Positions 25,636 through 33,592 of a DNA stretch of 54,668 bases are shown here, one piece after another. The stretch is taken from contig NZ_QYTW02000032.1 in assembly GCF_003605405.2 (NCBI RefSeq), forward strand, positions 9,072 to 63,739. The letters are read 5' to 3'. A model generated the notes under the pieces. It saw nothing but the letters and a program-made list of their open reading frames with translations. It did not search any database and was not told where the DNA came from. This DNA comes from Siminovitchia terrae. Lineage in GTDB: Bacteria; Bacillota; Bacilli; Bacillales; Bacillaceae_C. Position numbers and translations under genes: made by a program. Positions within the stretch are counted from its first letter, which is position 1, and every line of letters starts with the position of its first letter.

Positions 25636-26415
25636 ATGGATCTGGGATTAAAGGGAAAAGTCGCCTTAATTACGGGGGCAAGTAAAGGAATCGGACTAGA
25701 AACTGCTATGCAATTAGCTTCTGAAGGTGCGAGAGTCACTATTTGTGCAAGAAATATAGAAGGCTTAGAGGCTGCAGCAAAACGTATTGCAAAGGAGACT
25801 GGAGCCGAAGTTTTACCAATTCAAGCTGATGTAACTATTGTAGAAGATTGCAAGCGGATAGTGGATAAAACAGTCGAGCATTTTGGGAAATTAGATATTT
25901 TGGTGAATAATGCTGGTACCTCCTCAGCAGTACCGTTTGAAAAGGTGGAACCTGAGTTATGGCAGTATGACCTTGACTTAAAACTATTTGGTGCAATTCA
26001 CTGCTCCCGAAGTGCTGTCCCATATTTGAAAGAAACAGGGGGATCCATCGTTAATGTAACAGCCTCTATTGCGAAAACTCCACCTGCTTCTTCTTTGCCG
26101 ACCAGCGTGAGCCGGGCTGCAGGCATGGCGCTTACGAAAGCCATGAGTAAAGACCTTGGGCCAGATAACGTTAGGGTAAACACTGTATGTATCGGCTTAA
26201 TTAGAAGTGAGCAGATAGAAAAAAGGTGGAGACGAGAAGCCCCTGAACTTACATGGGAACAGTATGAAAGAGACCCGCGCCACCAAATCCCTCTTGGGAG
26301 GATAGGAGACACCAAAGAGGCTGCAAAAGTTATTGTATTTCTAATTTCAGATGCTGCTTCATATGTGACGGGAACGTCCATTAACATCGATGGCGGAAAA
26401 TCGGGAGTTCTATAA
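25636..26415 (+). CDS. short-chain dehydrogenase/reductase with altered YxxxK motif
   Basis: The 259-residue Rossmann protein has TGASKGIG for cofactor binding, NNAGTSSAV, and the C-terminal SDAASYVTGTSINIDGG typical of classical SDRs. In place of the catalytic Tyr-x-x-x-Lys the sequence aligns as Thr-Ser-Val-Ser-Arg (LPTSVSRAAGMALTKAM), while the upstream Ser in NVTASIA is kept. It may use a different mechanism, or a related SDR branch may have this variant normally. ATG at 25636 follows AAGGAG at a somewhat long distance. It stands alone between two terminators. Confidence 0.85.
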   Translation: MDLGLKGKVALITGASKGIGLETAMQLASEGARVTICARNIEGLEAAAKRIAKETGAEVLPIQADVTIVEDCKRIVDKTVEHFGKLDILVNNAGTSSAVPFEKVEPELWQYDLDLKLFGAIHCSRSAVPYLKETGGSIVNVTASIAKTPPASSLPTSVSRAAGMALTKAMSKDLGPDNVRVNTVCIGLIRSEQIEKRWRREAPELTWEQYERDPRHQIPLGRIGDTKEAAKVIVFLISDAASYVTGTSINIDGGKSGVL

Positions 26416-26532
26416 GGATTTACGCTGAAAAGTGGAAATTAAGAGTTTCATTGATTGATAAAGAGGAGGGAGCTGGTAGTCCCTTTTTAAATATCTGTTA
26501 ATATTTGCATTTATTAATAATATATTCTAGTT

Positions 26533-26587
26533 GCAGGCGGTTTGAAAGAGCGTATCTTTTGATCGCCTGTTTTTTTGGAAAATGAAT
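26533..26587 (+). terminator. terminator after SDR gene
   Basis: GCAGGCG and CGCCTG enclose an inner AAAGA/TCTTT stem; seven T residues follow. Confidence 0.7.
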
Positions 26588-26598
26588 CGATTACTTTT

Positions 26599-26789
26599 AA
26601 CTTCATTTAGCAGAAGTCTCCCACTTCTGTAAGTGGTGAGATGAATGCATATTGGCATTCCATTCAGTGGAGGTTCAAACCCCGGCTGAATAAAGTTAAA
26701 GCCTCCGGCTGATGCCACAGATTTTCAGAGGAATTTATCGAGCGGAGCTTGATAAAATCTGGGCGCAAATACGCCAAGGCGCATTTGAT
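26599..26789 (+). repeat. 190-bp structured repeat, copy 5
   Basis: Preceded by TTTTAA. Its ATCGAGC-GGA-GCTTGAT hairpin has a C-to-T change that keeps a G-U pair in plus-strand RNA. It stands in the noncoding gap between the SDR and permuted TAXI genes. The rest of this gap (26790-27086) holds only a TCTGGC/GCCAGA hairpin near 26812-26843 and the promoter below. Confidence 0.9.
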
Positions 26790-26940
26790 AAAGTTTTTCT
26801 ATTGCCCGGTTTCTGGCGGAGGGGCTAGCGTTGCCAGAGTCACAGGATGTGTCGATTTAGAAAAGTCAGCACTTGCTGTCCTCCTCTTTTATATCTAAAA
26901 CTGAACCACTAAAATATAATTCAACTTTCAGAATATTGTA

Positions 26941-26969
26941 TTGAAGTGTGAATATAATTTTGATATACT
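26941..26969 (+). promoter_or_regulatory. sigma-A promoter of the TAXI/TRAP genes
   Basis: TTGAAG, 17 bases, TATACT. It lies 118 bases before the lipoprotein start at 27087. Confidence 0.55.
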
Positions 26970-27086
26970 GAAAGATGTCAGCGATATGTCTCCCAGATAA
27001 TGTATTTTCGTATTTTATACATAAATGAATGAAAGCGGTGTCAATGTTAGCAGAAATATATAAATTTGTATGAAAGGGGAAAATGG

Positions 27087-28115
27087 ATGTTTACTAAAAA
27101 AAGAATTTCGTTTATTGCAGTACTATTCATGATATCCGCATTGCTTGCAGCGTGCAGCAGTGGATCAAGCGGAGGTGGAGGCGGAGGAAGCAAAAAGAAA
27201 GTAGCAATCGGGCCGCCTGCCAGTGAAACGAATTCTGTTTCAAAACTGATTATGGAAGCTTACGGTATTGAAGAAGGAGATTATGAGGCCTATCAGGAAG
27301 CCTTTGGAGATGCGGCTGATGGAGTCCAGGATGGGAATATTGAAGTATCAATAGGAATCCTTGGTTTACCAGCCGGAAGCATCGAAAGCCTGCAAGCTTC
27401 AGCCGGCGATGTTAAAATGCTTGGGCTTTCTGATGAGGCAATCAAGCATATTGAGGAGAAAAGCGGATACAAGCGACACACTATTCCGAAAGACACGTAT
27501 GATTTTCTTGATGCAGATGTCGAGACAGTAACTGCTTATGCTGTTTTAATGGGGAGCACGGATACGATTGATGAAGAACTTGGATACGAGCTTGCCAAAA
27601 TCATGGTGGAAAATGCGAGTGAAAATACGCATGATCAGGCAAAACAGATGACGCTTGAAAATGCATTGAATGGGGCGGAAGGGCTTCCTATCCATCCAGG
27701 TGCTAAGAAATATTATGAAGAACAAGGATTGACAATTGATAATCCTGTGGCTGAACTTAAGGCTGATAAGAAAGATAGAAAGAGTGAGTTGATTCTCGGT
27801 ACGGGAAGCCAGGGTGGAACTTATTATCCGCTTGGGGGAGAAATGGCTAATATTTGGAATAAACATATCGATGGTGTTAACGTAACGAACACAGAAACAG
27901 GTGCTTCCATTGAAAACCTTGCGAGTATCCGTGATGGCAACATGGATTTAGGCATGACTGTCCACGTACCGGCACTGTCTGCTATTGAAGGTAAGGGGGA
28001 CTTTGAAGGGGCAAAAGTAGAGAATGCTGCTTTCATCGGTCATATTTATCCTGAAGTCGTCCAGATTGTCACGCGTGAAAAAACAGGAATCAAGAGCTTG
28101 GAGGATCTAAAATAA
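27087..28115 (+). CDS. circularly permuted TAXI-family TRAP solute-binding lipoprotein
   Basis: The start at 27087 follows GAAAGGGGAAAATGG. The 342-residue lipoprotein has lipobox LAAC (Cys23) and a Gly/Ser linker to residue 35. What follows is the TAXI fold in swapped order: residues 36-215 run from KKKVAIGPPASET to HPGAKKYYEEQGL, normally the C-terminal part; a charged linker 216-233 follows; residues 234-342 run from ELILGTGSQGGTYYPLGG to GIKSLEDLK, normally the N-terminal part. The protein ends exactly at the hinge where its first part begins, so nothing is missing or doubled. It precedes the fused TRAP permease and should bind its substrate. A rearranged pseudogene is less likely given the intact frame. 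Confidence 0.85.
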   Translation: MFTKKRISFIAVLFMISALLAACSSGSSGGGGGGSKKKVAIGPPASETNSVSKLIMEAYGIEEGDYEAYQEAFGDAADGVQDGNIEVSIGILGLPAGSIESLQASAGDVKMLGLSDEAIKHIEEKSGYKRHTIPKDTYDFLDADVETVTAYAVLMGSTDTIDEELGYELAKIMVENASENTHDQAKQMTLENALNGAEGLPIHPGAKKYYEEQGLTIDNPVAELKADKKDRKSELILGTGSQGGTYYPLGGEMANIWNKHIDGVNVTNTETGASIENLASIRDGNMDLGMTVHVPALSAIEGKGDFEGAKVENAAFIGHIYPEVVQIVTREKTGIKSLEDLK

Positions 28116-28118
28116 AGA

Positions 28119-28210
28119 AAGGCGCCAGTCGTAGGCGCAAGCACAAGACGAATGTGACGAGGGAGTTCTAATACTGCGATAGCAATCGGGCTTGTATCAT
28201 CGAACCGATG
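28119..28210 (-). repeat. second repeat family, copy D (reverse orientation)
   Basis: GGCGCCAGTCGTAGGCGCAAG, CACAAGACGAA and GAGGGAGTTC match the reverse complement of copy A in order. It begins four bases after the stop of the permuted TAXI gene. Confidence 0.5.
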
Positions 28211-28248
28211 GTAGAACCTGACATACCTTATCACAAAAAAAGCGATGG

Positions 28249-28285
28249 AAAAGGGATGATTGTACATACCGTCATCCCTTTTTTC
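28249..28285 (+). terminator. hairpin between TAXI lipoprotein and TRAP permease genes
   Basis: AAAAGGGATGA and TCATCCCTTTTTT with a 12-base loop. It lies between two genes of one importer and probably lowers permease expression relative to the binding protein. Confidence 0.7.
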
Positions 28286-28353
28286 ACTTTGGAAAGGCTG
28301 ATGAAAAAAAGCTGTTAGCGTTTTTCGCAATAAACTTGGAGTGAGGTGTCTTT

Positions 28354-30312
28354 ATGAAAGAGAAAGAACATCTGGATGCCCAGGAAATACTTGAGAAATA
28401 TGATAGGGAGAATCAGTTCAGGGCTTCAATTGGTAAATGGGCATGGATTGTTACGCTTCTAGGAGTTTCTTTGACGGTGTTCCATCTATACACTGGTTAT
28501 TTTGGAACACTGCCTTCCCAAAAACAGGGTGCGATCCATTTGGGCACAGCTCTTGGAATTATCTATTTACTTTTTCCTGCTAAAAAAGGAATGCACAAGG
28601 TACAAAAGAAAGTTCCTTGGTATGATGTCGTGTTGGCGTTCACTGCCATGTACGTCACTTACCATAAAATCTTCTTCTTTGACTCAATTTTAAAAAGCAG
28701 GATCTCTGGATATAGTACGATTGATATTATTATATCCATTATAGGGATTCTCCTCGTTTTGGAAGCGACTCGCAGAACGGTAGGGGTACCTATTGTTGTT
28801 GTGGCGAGCATCACTATTTTATACGCCATTTTCGGAAAGCACATTCCGACAACCATCTTGTCGCATCCCGGATTCTCGGTGGACAGGATTGCCCCAAATC
28901 TTTGGTATCAGGAGAGTGGTGTTTTTGGAACACCTGTCCAAATCTCGGCCAAATTTATTTTTCTCTTTCTGTTTTTTGGTGTTATGCTTGTCCACACGAA
29001 AATCGGCCAGTTTTTCAATGATTTGGCATTTTCGCTGACGGGACGTTTTACGGGAGGGACAGCAAAGACGGCTGTTGTTGCCAGTGCTCTCCAAGGTATG
29101 GTTTCCGGAAGTTCTGTCGGGAATACGGTAGCTTCTGGATCTTTTACAATCCCCATGATGAAAAAATCAGGGTTTACCCCCGAGTTTGCAGGGGCAACAG
29201 AGGCTTCAGCATCAACGGGCGGACAGATTATGCCGCCAATTATGGGAGCTGCCGCCTTTATCATGATGGAATACCTTGGTGTACCCTATTCCACGATCAT
29301 GCTTGCTGCTATGATTCCGGCTGTTCTGTACTTTACAGGCATTTTTATTGGAACCCATTTCGAAGCGAAAAGATTAAAGATTTTTGGTTTGCCGAAATCA
29401 CAGCTCCCAGTATTCAAAGATTTAATGATAAAAAACGGTTTTATGCTTTTACCGGTTGTTGTCATGATCGGTACGATCCTCTCGGGATTTACCCCACAAA
29501 GGGCAGCGCTTTTAGGGATTGGAGCAGTTTTTATCGTAAGCTTGGTCAGGAAAGATACAAGGCTTTCCATTCGGAAAATCTTTGAAGTGCTTGAACAGGG
29601 TGCCAGGGTAGCGCTGCCGGTTATTGCAGCTGTAGCAACTGCAGGAATCATTGCCGGGGTTGTCAGTATGACGGGACTTGGCGCCAAATTTGCTTCGGGA
29701 ATCATCGCTCTATCAAGCGGGCATTTAATTTTGGCTCTTTTCTTTACAATGATTGCTTGCATCATCCTTGGAATGGGGCTTCCAACAACGGCGAATTATG
29801 TTGTTACGGCAACGGTCGCGGCACCAGCTCTTATCAATGAGTTCGGTTTGGCGCCGATTGCGGTCCACATGTTTGTATTCTACTTCGGAATTGTAGCGGA
29901 CATCACTCCTCCAGTCTGCTTGGCTGCTTATGCGGGTGCGGGCATTGCGAGGGCCAACCCATTCAAAACAGGTGTCATTGCGGTAAAGCTTGCCATAGCA
30001 GCTTTTATCGTTCCGTACATTTTTATTTACAATCCAATTTTGGTTTTGGTGGATGTAACCCCTTTGGCACTTATATTTGCCATCGTTACTTCGCTGATCG
30101 GCATGGCGGGCATCAGCAGTGCAGTCGTCGGATTTTACGCTCGGAATTCATTTATATGGGAGAGACTTGCCCTTTTTGCTGGCGGACTCATGATGATCTT
30201 CCCAGAAACAATCAGCGACTTTGTTGGCGCAGCTATCCTATTGGGTATTTGGTTTATCCAAAAACAACGTAAGGATGACAGCGGGCAGATTAAACCACAA
30301 ATTTCAATGTGA
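28354..30312 (+). CDS. TRAP transporter fused permease (4TM + 12TM, TAXI-associated)
   Basis: The 652-residue membrane protein fuses the small and large TRAP subunits, the form that works with TAXI binding proteins. An N-terminal four-helix region (to about residue 130) is followed by the large subunit with GMVSGSSVGNTVASGSFTIPMMKKSGF, the EASASTGGQIMPPIMGAAAFIM motif, and IILGMGLPTTANYVVTATVAAPAL in the second repeat. It imports substrate with a sodium or proton gradient. ATG at 28354 follows GGAGTGAGGTG. Its partner is the permuted lipoprotein gene just upstream, across a repeat and a hairpin. Confidence 0.93.
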   Translation: MKEKEHLDAQEILEKYDRENQFRASIGKWAWIVTLLGVSLTVFHLYTGYFGTLPSQKQGAIHLGTALGIIYLLFPAKKGMHKVQKKVPWYDVVLAFTAMYVTYHKIFFFDSILKSRISGYSTIDIIISIIGILLVLEATRRTVGVPIVVVASITILYAIFGKHIPTTILSHPGFSVDRIAPNLWYQESGVFGTPVQISAKFIFLFLFFGVMLVHTKIGQFFNDLAFSLTGRFTGGTAKTAVVASALQGMVSGSSVGNTVASGSFTIPMMKKSGFTPEFAGATEASASTGGQIMPPIMGAAAFIMMEYLGVPYSTIMLAAMIPAVLYFTGIFIGTHFEAKRLKIFGLPKSQLPVFKDLMIKNGFMLLPVVVMIGTILSGFTPQRAALLGIGAVFIVSLVRKDTRLSIRKIFEVLEQGARVALPVIAAVATAGIIAGVVSMTGLGAKFASGIIALSSGHLILALFFTMIACIILGMGLPTTANYVVTATVAAPALINEFGLAPIAVHMFVFYFGIVADITPPVCLAAYAGAGIARANPFKTGVIAVKLAIAAFIVPYIFIYNPILVLVDVTPLALIFAIVTSLIGMAGISSAVVGFYARNSFIWERLALFAGGLMMIFPETISDFVGAAILLGIWFIQKQRKDDSGQIKPQISM

Positions 30313-30320
30313 TTTTTATC

Positions 30321-30362
30321 AAGAATCCTCTATTCGCTTTATGTGTAATAGAGGGTTCTTTG
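30321..30362 (+). terminator. terminator after TRAP permease gene
   Basis: AAGAATCCTCTATT and AATAGAGGGTTCTT with one mismatch and a 12-base loop, then TTGATTTG. Confidence 0.7.
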
Positions 30363-30474
30363 ATTTGTATAACCCTTTTCCTTTTTGCAATCAAAATAAA
30401 ATAGACATTTGCACGATACTTAAATGACTAAATAGACCTAATTGAGGGTTTCCAGAACGTAAACTTTAATTTTC

Positions 30475-30547
30475 ACTATTGAAAACCGTTTTGCAATAAT
30501 GCAAAATAAATAATATATCAATCATCTTTGAAACTATTGAAAACGTT
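30475..30547 (+). promoter_or_regulatory. candidate enhancer region of the sigma-54 promoter at 30581
   Basis: ACTATTGAAAACCGTT (30475-30490) recurs as ACTATTGAAAACGTT (30533-30547), 58 bases apart, with the palindrome TTTTGCA-ATAA-TGCAAAA (30489-30506) between. The positions, about 35 to 105 bases upstream of the promoter, suit binding of the sigma-54 activator encoded downstream. Confidence 0.5.
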
Positions 30548-30580
30548 GTCTTTGTCGAAAAAAAGATGATTCTGATGAAT

Positions 30581-30596
30581 TGGCATGCATCTTGCA
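30581..30596 (+). promoter_or_regulatory. sigma-54 (-24/-12) promoter upstream of activator/pxpBC genes
   Basis: TGGCAT-GCATC-TTGCA has consensus bases and correct spacing. The first gene starts at 30661 and itself encodes a sigma-54 activator, implying autoactivation. Confidence 0.82.
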
Positions 30597-30660
30597 ATAT
30601 TGAAAAGATATAAAGCATGCCGTCACTTTTAAAAGAATGCGAAGAATCGGAGGAACATAC

Positions 30661-32718
30661 ATGCACTGGGATTGGAAAGGTGTACTGCAGCCTATCAGGC
30701 TTTTCGTTAATTCTGGTATGACGGTTCAACATGTTTTTGCACTTCTGAAAGAAGAAGAAGCAGAAATTGGTTTTGTTTTAGAGGATGAAGAGATTATTGG
30801 TTATGTGACTCCTTTGTCTCTACTAAACCAGATGATGGAAGAAAGAGGGGGGCCTGCCTGCAAAATCAAACCGGAAAAGGACTTTTTGTTCGTTCGGGAA
30901 GAGGCTGCCGCTAAGCACATTCATAATTGCTATTTGGTCATAGGCGCCGATGTTGTCAATCGGCCAACCGGCTATATGATCATGGATCATTTAAATCGCT
31001 ACTTAAGCGAAGTTCAATTGAAAAACTTCAACGATGCACTGAACAATGCCGAAATGGGCATCGTCACAATGGATGCATCTTTCCATGTCATTTTCATGAA
31101 TGAAAAAGCGGAACAGATCCTAGGGATGAAGAGGTCGGTCATCCAAGGGCGCGATTATCGAAAGTTGATTCGGATGGATACATCCTTTGATGAAGTGTTG
31201 GAAGGCCAAAAATGGTTTGGGGTAGAAAATACGTTTAATTTCAAAGCCATTTCCGGACAATTTTCTCCTATCTATGAAAGCGGTAAAATTATCGGCATCA
31301 TTCACAACTTCTATCTAAAGGATCAACTGGAAGAAGCGGTGCATGAAATTGATTTTGTTAGGGAGATGAATGAAGATCTCCAGACGATTTATTCGCTGTC
31401 CAATGAGCAAATTTTGGTCGCGAATTCTAATGGAATCATCACTAAAGTTGCAGGGGCCTATTTTAGTAGTTTTTGGGGGGATATTGACCAGAGCGAGTTG
31501 ATAGGGGAAAGTGCAGCGTATTTAGAAAAAAGAGGTATTTTCACTCCCGATATCATTTCTGCCTGCATTGAAAAGAACAGCCGGGTCATGTTGACGCAGA
31601 AGGGGAAAAACGGCACAGTCCTTTCGACAGCTACTCCTGTGATGGAAGATGGCAAGATTAAAAGAGTCATTGTTCTATCCAAGGATATTTCTTCGGAGGA
31701 AAAATCTTTCATTAAGTCAGAGGGTGCTGCTGAGTTTCACAGTGAACCTGTCATTTATCGCTCCTCTGAGATGGCTGCTCTTATGGAAGAGGTGAAATCG
31801 GTTGCACCACTTGATTCTACTGTCTTGATTTCAGGCGAATCGGGAGTAGGGAAAGAAGTCATTGCACGAAGAATTCATCAATTGAGCAATCGGTCGTCTG
31901 GTTCGTTTGTGGCCATTAATTGTGGGGCGATTCCTGAACATTTGATTGAAAGCGAATTATTCGGCCATGAGAAGGGAGCCTTTACAGGCGCTGAATCTAA
32001 AAGAGTTGGGCTTTTTGAGCAAGGCCATGAAGGGACGGTTTTTTTAGACGAAGTTTCTGAACTCCCCTATTCCATGCAAGTGAAGCTACTGCGCGTATTG
32101 CAGGAGAGGGAGGTTATACGTGTCGGCTCGACAGTTCCAATAAAAATTAATGTAAGGGTTCTAGCAGCATCAAATAAGAATTTGCGTCAAATGGTTCAGA
32201 AAAAGGAGTTTCGTGAGGATTTGTATTATCGTCTTCATGTTGTTCCAATCCAAATACCTGCACTAAGAAATAGAAAGGAAGATGTCTCTCCTTTGGCTGT
32301 AAATTTTTTGGAAGAATTGAATGAGCAAAATGGGCGGGAAAAGAAAATCTCGACGAATGCTTTAAATCTTCTAGAGAGCTACCAGTGGCCAGGAAACATT
32401 AGAGAACTCCGGAATGTTATTGAAAGATTGATTGTCGTTTCCAAAGGGGAAGAAATCTCTGAAAAGGATGTTTACCGCGTGCTGTGGGAAACAGACTCCA
32501 ATGAACAGGGCTTTCTGACAATCAAAGGCATCATTCCATTGAAAAAAGCAGTCGAAGAGACGGAAAAGCAGCTAATCGAGCTGGCTGTAGAAAAATATGG
32601 TACAGCTACGGATGCGGCAAAAGCACTTGAAGTCAGCATATCGACTGTCAGCAGGCGGATGAAAAGGTTTAATGGTGATCAAGTACCGGGAGGTGCGGCT
32701 CATGATTTTCTTTTCTGA
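30661..32718 (+). CDS. sigma-54-dependent transcriptional activator with PAS sensors
   Basis: The start at 30661 follows CGGAGGAACATAC and gives 685 residues. An N-terminal region of about 115 residues resembles a CBS-like pair, followed by two PAS-type segments (near 120-230 and 240-350), an AAA+ domain with Walker A GESGVGKE at 392-399 and GAFTGA at 439-444, and a Fis-type helix-turn-helix (TATDAAKALEVSISTVSRRMKRF). There is no receiver domain, so a bound small molecule probably signals directly. Its end overlaps pxpB by 17 bases, so it is cotranscribed with the enzymes it likely controls. Confidence 0.92.
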   Translation: MHWDWKGVLQPIRLFVNSGMTVQHVFALLKEEEAEIGFVLEDEEIIGYVTPLSLLNQMMEERGGPACKIKPEKDFLFVREEAAAKHIHNCYLVIGADVVNRPTGYMIMDHLNRYLSEVQLKNFNDALNNAEMGIVTMDASFHVIFMNEKAEQILGMKRSVIQGRDYRKLIRMDTSFDEVLEGQKWFGVENTFNFKAISGQFSPIYESGKIIGIIHNFYLKDQLEEAVHEIDFVREMNEDLQTIYSLSNEQILVANSNGIITKVAGAYFSSFWGDIDQSELIGESAAYLEKRGIFTPDIISACIEKNSRVMLTQKGKNGTVLSTATPVMEDGKIKRVIVLSKDISSEEKSFIKSEGAAEFHSEPVIYRSSEMAALMEEVKSVAPLDSTVLISGESGVGKEVIARRIHQLSNRSSGSFVAINCGAIPEHLIESELFGHEKGAFTGAESKRVGLFEQGHEGTVFLDEVSELPYSMQVKLLRVLQEREVIRVGSTVPIKINVRVLAASNKNLRQMVQKKEFREDLYYRLHVVPIQIPALRNRKEDVSPLAVNFLEELNEQNGREKKISTNALNLLESYQWPGNIRELRNVIERLIVVSKGEEISEKDVYRVLWETDSNEQGFLTIKGIIPLKKAVEETEKQLIELAVEKYGTATDAAKALEVSISTVSRRMKRFNGDQVPGGAAHDFLF

Positions 32719-33592
32719 GACAAAGTTCAACTTTTGTGGAGATGAGTATATTTTTGCCGAAATTTCCCGGGAAATGAAGATTGAAAGTACTTTAAAGGCC
32801 CTTTCCATTACAAAAGAATTAAGCAAACGCAATATTCCCGGCATCACTGAAATTTATCCGAATAATACTTCCTATCTTGTAAGATATGATCCGAATATCA
32901 TTTCACCGCATCATTTACTAGATTATTTGCGTGATGTAGATAGGATGAAGAACGAACAAGAAAGTTTAAAAGTAGATGCTAAAATCATTGAAATCCCCAT
33001 TTTATATGATGATGTGGAAACTAGAAAGGTTTCTCTTCAGTATTCCCAGCATCATGGGGAGAGTGAGGAATCAAATTTTGATTATGTCATGAAGCTAGGT
33101 GGCTTTAAAAGTAAGGAAGAAGTCATCAAGCGTCACTCCGATCCTCTTTATTTGGTGACAGCGATCGGCTTTAAGCCAGGAACTGCTTGGTGCTTTCCTT
33201 TAACAGTTTCAAAGGATGAAATGATCGAGGTCCCCAAATATAAAAGTCCCAGACCTTTCACACCTGAAAGAGCAGTTGGGTTGGGAGGAGTATTTTCAGT
33301 CGTCTATCCATCTGACTCTCCGGGAAGCTATCAGTTGATTGGCAGGTCCGCCGTACCTGTGTACGATGTCTATCAAAGGCTTGCTCCGTTCAGGGAAAGC
33401 TTTGTTCTCGCCAAGCCTGGAGACTTATGGAAATACAGGCCTGTTTCAAAAGCGGAATATCAAAATATTCGAGAAGAGGTCATCAACGGAACGTATGAAT
33501 ATAAAATGAAGCCTGTCTCCTTTTCCGCTGCGAAATATGATGAGCTGGGAGTAGAGTATATAGAACAACTGAAAGAGGAGTTTGACCGATGA
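32702..33592 (+). CDS. pxpB: 5-oxoprolinase subunit B-like protein (PxpB/KipI family)
   Basis: The start at 32702 (GGGAGGTGCGGCTC before it) gives 296 residues, longer than the usual 220-245. GFKPGTAWCFPL, RPFTPERAVGLGG and YPSDSPGSYQLIGR follow the KipI/allophanate-hydrolase-subunit-1 pattern, though GFxPGFxY is altered to GTAW. With PxpC this family forms the two-part partner that splits cyclic amides such as 5-oxoproline. The gene overlaps the PxpC gene by four bases (ATGA). No PxpA (LamB/YcsF) gene is visible, so the reaction may differ from bacterial 5-oxoprolinase. Confidence 0.8.
   Translation: MIFFSETKFNFCGDEYIFAEISREMKIESTLKALSITKELSKRNIPGITEIYPNNTSYLVRYDPNIISPHHLLDYLRDVDRMKNEQESLKVDAKIIEIPILYDDVETRKVSLQYSQHHGESEESNFDYVMKLGGFKSKEEVIKRHSDPLYLVTAIGFKPGTAWCFPLTVSKDEMIEVPKYKSPRPFTPERAVGLGGVFSVVYPSDSPGSYQLIGRSAVPVYDVYQRLAPFRESFVLAKPGDLWKYRPVSKAEYQNIREEVINGTYEYKMKPVSFSAAKYDELGVEYIEQLKEEFDR

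Noticed and set aside
26812-26843. TGGCGG...GTTGCC as a sigma-54 promoter for the TAXI/TRAP genes
   Set aside because: Spacing between the GG and GC elements is far too long; the segment is instead a small inverted repeat.
27087-28115. Permuted TAXI gene as two separate pseudogene halves
   Set aside because: A single frame with lipoprotein signal, strong ribosome site and complete parts runs through both halves without stop or shift.
29286-29765. Minus-strand 159-codon frame as a gene
   Set aside because: It is the antisense of the TRAP permease, whose membrane segments create long open frames on the other strand.
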